From Anthopleura xanthogrammica (Eukaryota > Cnidaria > Anthozoa > Actiniaria > Actiniidae): a stretch of 64,000 nt of DNA. Made by a program: the position numbers and the translations under genes. A model generated the notes under the pieces. It was not told where the DNA came from, made no database searches, and saw nothing but the letters and a program-made list of their open reading frames with translations. This document shows, piece by piece, positions 43,401 through 52,625 of this stretch. How positions within the stretch are numbered: position 1 is the first letter of the stretch; the number at the start of each line of letters is the position of its first letter. Location of the stretch: assembly GCA_964019055.1 (NCBI GenBank), contig OZ025218.1, positions 10,413,486 to 10,477,485 of the forward strand, in the 5' to 3' direction.

Positions 43401-45410
43401 TGTTCTACATGTCAGCCAACACTAACTGATAAGGTGTAAGGGTATAGGGGTAAAAGCTAAGATAGTTTAAATTACGATAAGCTGTCCTAAAGAGGCCACA
43501 GAGTAAATAACTCATCACATTGTGGAGCAATTGTCTTGGAGATTTTTCGGCTTGGAGCAAGGACCGAACGCAGGTTACCACTCCTCTATATTCCATTAGT
43601 TGATCATTTCATTACTTATTGGATAATATTCCTCGCCCCGACATAAGTCTATATGTGATCATTTCTAGCCTTTGCCGCCTCGCTCGGCACCAAATACAAT
43701 AAAATCCCTATTTATCGTGTAAGCCGCGAAGTGGTTTAAATTCTTGATCTCCGTTCCTCTACACCCCGTGTCGGTGGGTAGGGCACGCGACAACAACAAT
43801 AATATAATAAAAGCGTAGTACTAAATACATATGTGTGTATGTGGATTGAATCATGTAGGTGTGCATGCGAAAGCGGCCATGCGGTAAAGGAATGCAGATG
43901 GTAAGAACGCGTGGTATTTGGAGACGGAGAGTCCCGAGAGGCAAAGGGGAAAGCATATTGTAAGGGCGATGGCGCGTGTTTTAGGGGTGTGTGGATAGGG
44001 ATAGAGGGAAGGGTTTCGTTTGTATGTGGAATAGAGTGAGCTCACATGTAGGCAGAGAACGGTTGGTGTGTGTATGTGTGTGAATATCTAAACGCTCAAT
44101 CTTGCGCTTATCTTCAGGGGTGAAGGCGCAAGAAGGTGGTTGTAACAACCAACGTGTTTCAAAACTCTCAGGCCCGGAGCTTCACCCTACACGTAGCGTC
44201 TAGAAACCGGTTCTGCCGTGGGGTTATGTATATGCGCGGGAATAAGCCATGGAGGGCGAAGGAGAGTTTGTAGTTAGGGCGAGGGAAGAACTCGGAGAGG
44301 GAAATATGAAGGAATATATAGTGTGTTCGTGTCGGAAAATGAAAATCGTACCTCGGGATGGCTGTAGACAGCGTACGTGCCCTAGTTCTAAGGCTAGTCT
44401 TCGGGTGTCTCCTGTATGTGCCATGGTTGTTACTAAGCGTCTGGCGCGAAAGGGGGAATTTCTTGTGTAGCCGAGAATAAGTAGGGTCTTGTGAGTGAGG
44501 CTTGTATGTGGGGGGCCGGGATTCCGAAACGGGGGCTTTAGGGTTTTTTTGGGGGGGTGGGTAGGAAAGGAAAGAAAATTTTGTTGTTGTTTTGTTTGAT
44601 GGGTTGCCTGTGTGCGGTCAGCGGTGGTGTGTGGTTGAGTAGATGAAATAGGAGATGAACGAAGCGACGGATAAGTCCGGATTGTACAAATGGATGGTAT
44701 TGTGTGGTGACATTTTAGGCCGTTAGTTAACGGCCGATTTTGACCTTCCCTTACTGATTATGTACTGTGACATTTTAGGCCGTTAGTTAACGGCCGATTT
44801 TGACCTTCCCTTACTGATTATGTACTGTGACATTTTAGGCCGTTAGTTAACGGCCGATTTTGACCTTCCCTTACTGATTATGTACTGTGACATTTTAGGC
44901 CGTTAGTTAACGTAGTTAACGGCTTAAAATGTTCCAGTATATGATATTGGTAATATGTTTTTAATTTTAATACTATAATATACTGTACACCGACAAGACA
45001 TGTCGGCTTAAAATATCACAGTATATATACTGAGTAAATCACATAATAAGTGAAAATATAACAACCGGTATATTAGCTAGCAACGTGGAACTTACCCTTT
45101 CATTGACAGAAGCATGATTGCTAGAAGTTTTCTCGTTATCTCTACCGATCCCTAAGTTCTTGAACATCGTTTTTAACTGTTTACTATCCAAAGAACCATT
45201 ACTTCCATATTTTTCGAACAGTTCGTTGACAAAATCTTCAGGTGAAACAACATCAGCACTTCGAATTCCACTGTGTGATACATGATGTCTATAATTAGCA
45301 TGAATAGGTACGAGAAAAATAACAAAACTGATGATAAACAGCTGAGCAGTCGACGAGCTTCGGTACAAGTGAACCATATTCGACGAAGGTCTAAAGGAAG
45401 TGGTGATCAT
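37431..45410 (-). CDS. ZIP-family metal transporter, SLC39A8/SLC39A14-like, copy 1, 520 aa
   Basis: Seven exons on the minus strand: 45410-45096, 41728-41557, 40991-40822, 39720-39550, 39349-38941, 38207-38020, 37568-37431. All are GT-AG and the phase closes to 521 codons. A hydrophobic N-terminal signal ([15 protein letters not shown]) leads to an extracellular domain. Eight membrane segments follow, from [20 protein letters not shown] to [20 protein letters not shown]4 carries HNFIDG (377-382). TM5 carries EELPHELGD (406-414). Glu in place of the first His of the usual HExPHExGD is the mark of the ZIP8/ZIP14 branch, which carries Zn, Mn and Fe. The cytosolic loop is His/Lys-rich ([14 protein letters not shown]). 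It imports divalent metal across plasma or endosomal membranes. Which metal it prefers is inference. A second intact copy lies at 52626-58727. Confidence 0.95.
37609..37714. mobile_element. Foldback element in ZIP intron 6
   Basis: The arms are caaaatatagtgatttgtta (left) and aacaaatcacgatattttg (right), and the internal match is gcaagcaattatttg against gcaaataattgcttagg. It is conserved in copy 2 at about 52805-52920, so it predates the duplication. Confidence 0.75.
38548..38728. mobile_element. Foldback MITE family J in ZIP intron 5
   Basis: The left arm is gtagccataccttcattgaa followed by gcgagaggaacagtgag, and the right arm is the inverted relative ctcactgttcgtcttgcttc. A second family member is at 39815-39985. 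In copy 2 (about 53455-53535) the middle of the element is missing and the two arms are fused. Confidence 0.75.
39357..39500 (+). repeat. SINE core fragment filling ZIP intron 4
   Basis: It contains gttggttctctcctgagttt, then tatctgggttttatggaccg and ttttcctccctccacaaaaa. Intron 4 is only 200 bp, and most of it is this fragment, ending about 8 bp from the exon 5 acceptor. It is conserved in copy 2 at about 54172-54315. Confidence 0.65.
41777..41850 (+). repeat. tRNA-like SINE head in ZIP intron 1
   Basis: The sequence ggtggtgtagtggtgaaagt, then gctcgcctctcaccaatggg, has an A-box-like D arm but no B box in register. In copy 2 (56717-56895) the same head is followed after a short gap by the SINE core. 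In copy 1 about 155 bp of extra sequence separates them. Confidence 0.55.
42426..45060. other. Copy-1-specific block in ZIP intron 1
   Basis: This 2.6-kb block has no counterpart in copy 2. It begins with a hairpin-rich piece (42426-42620) in which ttacacggtgcaa recurs three times and gcaacttgtctcgcaa forms a perfect stem with ttgcgagacaagttgc. A T/G-rich middle follows. A near-tandem pair of about 58 bp lies at 43328-43440 (aactgataaggtg twice). Next comes the palindrome tggttgtaacaacca at about 44138, and then a 60-bp tandem array. I find no coding domain in the short frames here. It is probably one or more insertions. Confidence 0.6.
44703..44935 (+). repeat. 60-bp tandem repeat, about 3.6 copies
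   Basis: The unit contains gtgacattttaggccgttag and then ttaacggccgattttgacc, starting at about 44707, 44767, 44827 and 44887. The first three units are identical. Each unit holds a near-palindrome ggccgttagttaacggcc. An inverted end-like piece (cggcttaaaatgttccagta) follows. Confidence 0.92.
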
Positions 45411-45598
45411 GAGATCTGAATGAGTTGTCTATTTTTTTGGATACTCGAGCCCTCGTTCGAGACCTTTAGTCCTCTGTTGTAATTTCGCTGTAATCGCTTA
45501 GAATCGTTTTTGTTCAATGAGACTGAATGGTTAGCCAAGAATCCATGAAGCCTATTTATACAAAAGGATCGAAATGAGCCAATAGCTTTCAAGGACAT
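45407..45598 (-). other. Candidate upstream ORF overlapping the ZIP start codon, copy 1
   Basis: A 63-codon frame (MSLKAIGSFRSFC to RQLIQIS) ends in TGA, and that stop overlaps the ZIP start codon as ATGA. The frame is preserved in copy 2 (58724-58903) with a 12-nt in-frame deletion. Translation and inclusion in the transcript are unproven. Confidence 0.4.
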
Positions 45599-45873
45599 GT
45601 TAGGTCCCGATATGGAACAATTGTTCTCTTAACCGTGGCGATGCGTCCTTACTTTTCTTAGAAAACCCCGTATAACTTCGCATTTATGCATTTCGCATCA
45701 TTAAAACTTAAATCAAAGTGATTGTTAAAAGTTAAGCTTCAAAATGAGTCTTTATTTGGGTAAATTGGTTGAGTCGCGGTTAAGTTAGAGCGGTTTCGTT
45801 AGATGGGTTAAAAGCCGTGATGAAACCGCCTACATACGCGTGACTGAATTTAAGTATAATTGAATAATGGCGT

Positions 45874-46686
45874 CCTTTGCCGTCCTCCTTCCCCTTCTTT
45901 GATACACAACGAAACCTATACAACACCGGCTAAGCTTAAATACTTATATTTCAGGATTGTATTCAAATCCTTAAATTCAAAACGACTTCATTTATTACGA
46001 ATAAGTTTTATAGTTTTAAAAGGGCGTTGGTATGGGGATTTTTGGTTTGGATTTTTAAAAGTTTGTTGTTCAGTTTGTTGTTCGGTTGGTTATACAATAC
46101 AATACAATAAAGATTTATTCCAGATGCAACTAAGTAGATACATATACAAAATATAAAAGTGGAAAGAGCAGGCGAAACACTACAAAAATAACTAAAAAAA
46201 AGGGCATCTAGAAAGGAAGTAAAGAGGTTATCCCTATGTAAAAACTCCCTAAAATGACAAACAAATAGACGAGCAAAGCTACAAATATACGAATAAACGG
46301 ATAAATATATAGTAGAATGATAAGAAAATATATAAATAAATGGATATATCAGTCAATAAATAAATATATGAGTATGTAATATGTTAGCAGAGCAAACGCA
46401 TTAAAACCATGAAATAAATGCAAAATGGACACAAACAAGGAGCAGCCATTTAGTGACAATTAGTCACTATCACTCATCCAGAATACCCATCAAGTTGCGT
46501 TGTGGTTGCGAGGGACGCTAATATGTGGCAGTTTGATTCAACAGTTTGTTTCATGAATTAACTGCTTTTAGATATACTATTTCTATTTTAGAAGAAGAAA
46601 CCTTATAAATGCCTTATAAATGTTAAATTCGTTGTCCAGTTTATTTTTCAGTTTGTTGTTTGGTTGCGAGGGACGCTTAACTACCG
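45874..46686. other. Spacer between duplication copies 1 and 2
   Basis: This is AT-rich DNA unique within the window, with ATACAATACAATA and AAATAAATGGATA low-complexity words. A short direct repeat ggttgcgagggacgct occurs near 46504 and 46662. No gene is supported. Confidence 0.5.
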
Positions 46687-46747
46687 TAAGCTTAATAATC
46701 TTTTTTTTTAAATATGTAAGCTTCAACTTTCAATTTTGTATTACTAG

Positions 46748-47018
46748 GAAGAGAGGTATGCTTGAGAATGGTCTTCTTCTAAGCACATTTGCAAGCAAAC
46801 ATCTTGACGAGCTGGATGAAGAGTCACTTGAGATGTATGACAAGATCATCAACCAGCCATCAAATGACTGGGATTTGTATTACTGGATGACGGGCAATAC
46901 ACCAACCCCAGAGGAGTACAATAATACTGTTATGGACATGTTAAAGGAACATGCAAGAAACGAGCAAAGAGATGTGCGGCTTCAACAGCCAGATCTGAAA
47001 CAAGATGAAAGATATTAA
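46748..47018 (+). pseudogene. Orphan duplicate of SDHAF2 exon 2
   Basis: This exon has an intact acceptor (ttactag) and an open frame to the stop, encoding exactly the same 90 residues as 31401-31671. It differs at only three sites, all synonymous (TTA/CTA Leu, TCG/TCA Ser, ACG/ACA Thr). Exon 1, with the start codon and mitochondrial signal, is not duplicated. The frame is open upstream into the intron to 46620, but that sequence does not resemble a targeting peptide. It is most likely a gene fragment. The intact frame leaves open use as an alternative terminal exon for the upstream SDHAF2, or expression from the internal Met. Confidence 0.75.
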
Positions 47019-48184
47019 ATGAATCCATGAATTGGATGGGATTGAAAACAGCTGTTTTATTTAGCATTATTATTATTTGTAAATATCTTATGGAAAAATG
47101 ATGTGTGATTCTAGTTCATCAAAAAAATTGTAAAATTTCTTGTAAAAAAATTATTTTGAAAATAAATAACAATGTGAGAATATTGGGTTGCCTGTGTAAT
47201 ATGGGTGTCGTTTACCCTGGGTACGAGGCTGCTTGGGAGACCAAAAACAGCAACAAGTTTGACTTCTTGTCAAAGTTTCGAGTCGAAAATACTCCTTTTT
47301 AAAAATTATTTCGACGGGAATACACACCCTTTGAACCAATATAGCAAGCCTTCTTGGATATGTATCACATTATGCTTAAATTTAAGGCATTTGAAGAGTA
47401 TTTGGTTTGATTTTGGCGCGAAATATGAACGATATACGATGGAGGCAGTTGTGAGTGTACATGGCCGCCATTTGAACGGCAAAGAAACGACTTCAGATCA
47501 ACCTAATAAAGCAGACATTCCTCATGAAGCTACTAAGTTCTGTCCATTAGATGAAGCTGTAGAGAAAGGGGATGAAGAGGAGTTAACACGCTTGTTGTCG
47601 AGAAGTAAAATAGATGTAAATGAGAAGTGCGGAGGACATGGAGCTTTAAGAACATCTCTGCATGGAGCTGCTGGCTACGGACACTGGAGAGCTACCAGGA
47701 CACTTTTAACGGTATTTATATGACCATCTTTGCATAGATATTTTAATAGTTTAATATTACAGCACAAGAAAAAGGGATCGAGAGGGGGCTATTCATAATT
47801 TTTGATGATGTTGCTTATTCACGTAAATTAATTTCTTTGACTCTAGGCTGGAGCAGACCCATATTATCAGAGTGACTTAGGCAGGACCCCCCTGCATGAA
47901 GCCTGTGTCGGTGGCCATTCCAGTGTAGTACGAGAACTACACTCGTAGTTTCAATTCATGAAAGATACTGACACACAAGACTGTCATAAACAAACTGCTG
48001 CACACATAGCAGCCTTTCATGGAGAGGTGAAATGTCTGAGGCTTTTGATTGGATACGGCAGTAATATGAGTATTGATGATAAGGATGGGTGTACTGTTGC
48101 TCATCTGGCTGCTCTAAGGAACCACCCTGACATCAGGTATGGCAAGAGGTCTGGATAGGATGGGGATGTTGGTTGAATTATCTT

Positions 48185-48216
<32 letters not shown>

Positions 48217-48660
48217 CTTGATTACTCTTAATAATAATAATAATAATGAATAATAATTTATTTAAAGTCGACAACATGGGAAGTGGTCACCCAATCTTCC
48301 GAGCAACGAGGCTCATTTTAAAAATGCTTAACAAAATTACTCTTCATTGATATTCATACTTTTCATCTATAGATGTCTAATTGAAGAAGATGTTGATCCA
48401 AACTGCATTGACAACCACAGACACACACCCGCACACCATGCAGCCATGTGCGATGGCCTTGAGACACTAAAAGTTTTGGCACATAATGACCTAGACGTGA
48501 ACTCTAAAGATGCTGATGGTTGTGTACCTGCCCACCTGGCGGCAGCACACAACAGCTTGTCTTGTCTGCAGTATCTTATATCAGCTGGTTTAATGAAGCC
48601 AGAAGTGAGAGACAAAACGGGAAGGTCTCTTTTACATATGGTAAGGAGTGAGTAAAATCC

Positions 48661-49371
48661 TTTATTATATCCATTTTGAAATCACTAGCAAATCCTGTAA
48701 TCTGATTGGCTCTCAGTAGATTGATTCAAGCACGAATCGCACTATTTTGAGTCCGAATCGCATCTTTTTGTCAGCCAATCACAATGCAACACTAGAAAAG
48801 GTAACCAATCAGATTACAGGATTGTATGTAATCAGCCAATCAGATTATAGCAAATAAGGAACATAAAATGTAGCTTTTTTTCAAGTTTGACTGCAATTTT
48901 TTGTTACAAAAAGAAACAAAATACCGGCTATTTGTGAATAAATACTTTTGTATTTATCACAAATTTAGTGTCTATCTAGTATGATTTCAAAATGGATATA
49001 ATAAAGTGATAATTGAACTTCGTGTCGTGCAATTTTGGTCTGATATCAAACTTGCGATTACAAATCACACTCCCGCTACGCGGTCGTGTGATTTTGTTAT
49101 CGCGCGTTTGATATCAGACCAAATTGCACTCCACTTAGTTCAATTACCATTATTAAACAGTTGTGATAAAAAGGTAAATTTTACGCTTTAAAAAATAAGA
49201 AAGATCACTTACTGACGTTTTGGACGTTAGTCCTTCATCGGACTAGCGTCCGAAACGTCAGTAAGTGATATTTCTTATTTTTTACGGTGTAAAATTTACC
49301 TTTTTATCACAACTGTTTCATTAGAAACACCGACGCAGCCCACACTAGCTTACCGCTAGTTATCATCTCTT
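48661..49371. mobile_element. 711-bp compound insertion in copy 2 ankyrin intron 3
   Basis: This is absent from copy 1. It is flanked by a direct repeat taaaatcc (48653-48660 and 49372-49379). It contains a MITE with TIRs TTTATTATATCCATTTTGAA (48661-49005) holding four CCAAT-box words, an abutting hairpin (49006-49152, arms tttggtctgatatcaaac), a second nearly perfect hairpin (49155-49318, arms aaacagttgtgataaaaagg), and a 53-bp tail. Its first two parts recur in inverse orientation at 62327-62793. Confidence 0.88.
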
Positions 49372-49788
49372 TAAAATCCTTAAAGCTAAGAAAAAGAGCA
49401 AAAAACATTTCCTGATATCTGATGTGTTGCGACATTGAATAGTAATGGTTGGCAGAACATCCCTGTATAAGCTATATTTGTGAGTACCCCCCTCCCCCAA
49501 ACGGCATTGTTCTTTATTTTCTTTTTGTGATTGGTTCTAGGCAGCAATAAATGGAGCAACTGATTGTCTTCACTGGCTGTTGGAGCGAAGAGCTAACCCC
49601 AATGTTAGAGACGGTTAGTATATACTAGTCACCCTTGAGATTGATTTATGGAGGAGGATTGGTAGCTATAGTAGGTGGGGAGGGTCTGAGAGTTTATCGT
49701 GTAGTTCCAAAAGCTACATCTATACCTCCCCCTTGGAGGGAGTTTGGAATTTCCAAGGGTGGGAGCTCGAGGCTCAGAGGAGGGTATA

Positions 49789-49925
49789 TACCCTTTTCAT
49801 GTGATGTCAAAGCAGCTCAATTTGGAGGACAAAACAAAAGAATTTCAATCTCCTGAGGGTTGGAACCTATTGTTTTGCCCTCCAAATTGAGCTGCATTCC
49901 AATGTGCTGCAAGGGGTCTGTATTG
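49789..49925. mobile_element. Foldback MITE family K, copy-2-specific insertion
   Basis: It contains gatgtcaaagcagctcaatt, then tccaaattgagctgcattcc and tgctgcaaggggtct. It sits inside the GGA-rich repeat of ankyrin intron 4 and is absent from the same place in copy 1. Confidence 0.75.
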
Positions 49926-50394
49926 TGTATACAGAAAATATCCAAACCTTCCCCATGGATTGAAGATCCATGGGTATTTCCAAGGGGTGTGGAGGGTCAG
50001 GAGGGTATATCCCGAATTTGTGGAAAACCTGGGTAGAGTCACCTCCAACCTTCTTTTTTTGGGTACAAATTTGACCATTATTACTGTCATCATATTCATG
50101 TTTTTTTTTTGTATGATACTGTTAGGTTCGGCAAATACTCCAGCACACTATGCTGCAACAGGAGCCCATGCAGAGTGTATTAGTTGTCTTCTCTATCATA
50201 ATGCTGACCTTGACTTACAGACACCACAGGGTCTCACCCCTTTAGACTAAGCTAAGAAGGCTGGCAAAGCCACTGCTTTCCAAAATGCAGGTGAGTTAGA
50301 TGGATAACAGTAGTGTAATGACAGTCCTGATGTTAGGATGTTAAGATTCTTATCACTGCTGTCAATGTCTCTGATTAAAGTTAATCATCATGAT

Positions 50395-51220
50395 CATCAT
50401 CTCTGTCAATAAATATTATCATTAATCATCAAGACTACCATCAGTCATCACCGTCATTATGGTAGACATCATCATTACCATCATCAGTCATAATCATCAC
50501 CATCATCAGCTAGTCATCATCATAAGTAATTATCATCATCACCATCACCATCATCAGTCATCATCATTTTCATCATCACCTTCATCATCACCATCATCAT
50601 CAGTCATCATCATCATCACCATCATCAGTCATCATCATTTTCATCATCACCTTCATCATCACCATCATCAGTCATCATCAGTCATCATCATCATCATCAG
50701 TCATCTTCATCATCACCATCATCAGTCATAATCATCATCATCAGTCATCATCACCATCAGTCATCATCATCATCATCAGTCATCATCACCATCATCAGTC
50801 ATCATCATCATCACCATCATCAGTCATCATCATCATCACTGTCATCAGTCATCATCACATTCATCATCATCATCACCATCATCAGTCATCATCAGTCATC
50901 ATCATCAGTCATCATCACCATCATCATTCATCATCATCAATCATCATCACCATCATCATTCATCATCATCATCATCAATCATCATCACCATCATCATTCA
51001 TCATCATCAATCATCACCATCATCATTCGTCATCATCATTCATCATCATCATTCATCATCACCATCATCATCATCATTCATCATCATCATCACCATCATC
51101 ATTCATCATCATCATTCATCATCACCATCATCATTCATCATCATCATTCATCATCATCATCATCATTCATCATCATCATTCATCATCATCATCATCATTC
51201 ATCATCATCATCACCATCAT
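50395..51220 (+). repeat. Expanded TCATCA/ATCACC microsatellite
   Basis: About 820 bp of TCATCATCACCATCATCAGTC words with TCATTCATCATCATCAT variants, more than twice the copy 1 array. It ends abruptly at the MITE remnant (atttttatatttggaagtg), marking the deletion junction. Confidence 0.95.
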
Positions 51221-51477
51221 CAATTTTTATATTTGGAAGTGTTATCGAAATATTCAATTCCTTACCATGGGGGCTAGCATTTTTTTTCTATTTGATTCCT
51301 CTAATTCCTCTGCCCCCCCCCCCCCCTCCTAAAAAATGAATGCTCCCTCACTTAGTAATACATATTACCAATTATATTTCTTCCAAGCAACTCTGTTCAG
51401 TCTGAATACACTCATTTTTAATGAACAATATTAAAAAGAAATCAGAGCTAAATAGCTGTTGATAATACATAAAGAAC

Positions 51478-51640
51478 AGAACTATGAATGTATAGTTCTT
51501 GAATACACAAACTCCTTAATATAAAGAACAGAACTATGAATGTATAGTTCTTGAATACACAAACTCCTTAATATAAAGAACAGAACTATGAATGTATAGT
51601 TCTTGAATACACAAACTCCTTAATATAAAGAATAGAACTT
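51478..51640 (+). repeat. 52-bp tandem triplication specific to copy 2
   Basis: The unit, containing gaactatgaatgtatagttc and then ttgaatacacaaactcctta, occurs three times from 51481, 51533 and 51585. Copy 1 has one full unit (about 36362-36413). Confidence 0.9.
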
Positions 51641-52625
51641 ACTAATATTATAATGTAACAGTTGATTCATTTACACAGAAATAAGTTGAAAAGACTAGGT
51701 GTATTCAGGGTTTTTAACCATGCAACTTTGAGATATCAAACCATGGATATTGGCATTTCTTGGAGAAAATTTGATGTTTTTATCAAAATAGTACAAAAGA
51801 TCTTTGTTAATAAATAGATCCATGAACAACATGATTTGTATTTAGAATTCTATTGTTTTCTAAATAAAAATACTTAATTTCATCATTCATTTCATTTGTC
51901 ATATAAAATCAATTGTTTAAGGTGATATTGCTGCAGCTATATCAAAAATAAATTTCAATTTAAATCATAAAAAAGAATTTGAATTAATAATTTCTTGTGG
52001 CCATGCAGATCATTGTCAGATGTTCCAAATCTGGCATCTCTGAAATGTAATATCTAATCTCTTAATAAGAAAAATTGTTGCAGAAACAAATTTATTTATC
52101 TAGTACAAATTCCTTTACAAATTGGATTGATTTTTTGCCTATGCATATGAAAACTGCTGCAGATTTTTTTCTTGAAGCACACTGTTGAAAATATATTCTT
52201 CTGCAGACGTTTAACTACATGACTGTGTAAAAAGCTTTAAAAATTTTCTAGACTTCTGAAAAGTATTTTGCCTACTAGGAGAAAAGTAAGAACGCTCATG
52301 ACAACAATATCATGTCTTATTTTATGGGGAATGTATGGTACTGACAATAGACCCCTTGCACGTGACGTCAAAGCAGCTCAATTTGGAAGACAAAGCAAAA
52401 GAATTTTCATTCTCCTGAAAATTGGAACCTACTGTTTTGTCCTCACCTTTGACTGCATTCAGATGTGCTGCAAGGGGTCTATTTAACATCACCATCATGT
52501 GTACAACATGTACAGCATAACTTCAAAGCTTGAAATGTCTTGATTTTCGAGTACATAAAACAATTCACACATGTGAATGAGTAGTTTCATTGCAGTAATA
52601 CTACTGACAATATTGCACAGGTACT

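Larger units (their letters stand above)
31339..45873. repeat. Segmental duplication unit, copy 1
   Basis: Similarity to 46687-59417 starts in the SDHAF2 intron (aagcttaataattt) and ends upstream of the ZIP gene (taagtataattgaataatgg). The unit contains SDHAF2 exon 2, the ankyrin gene and the ZIP gene. Exons look about 97-99% identical by eye. Introns differ by many insertions. Confidence 0.93.
47439..50290 (+). pseudogene. Ankyrin-repeat gene, copy 2, broken
   Basis: Five exons correspond to copy 1: 47439-47711, 47847-48136, 48373-48640, 49541-49613, 50126-50290. Three lesions are visible. In exon 2 a 9-nt net insertion (gaactacactcgtag) brings in an in-frame TAG at 47946-47948. In exon 5 TAT has become TAA at 50248-50250. 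Exons 6 and 7 are absent, the sequence after exon 5 running through an expanded TCATCA array directly into the intergenic MITE remnant. Exon 1 also has several replacement changes relative to copy 1 (KFCPLDEAVEKGDEEE). The splice sites remain. A truncated peptide of about 124 residues would be the longest product from the normal start. Confidence 0.92.

Noticed and set aside
46620..47018. 132-codon full-length SDHAF2-like gene in copy 2
   Set aside because: The first 40 codons are intron read-through without a targeting signal. Only the part from 46748 is the real exon.
50459..50731. His/Ser-rich 90-codon frame
   Set aside because: It is the translation of the expanded TCATCA microsatellite in the broken ankyrin copy.
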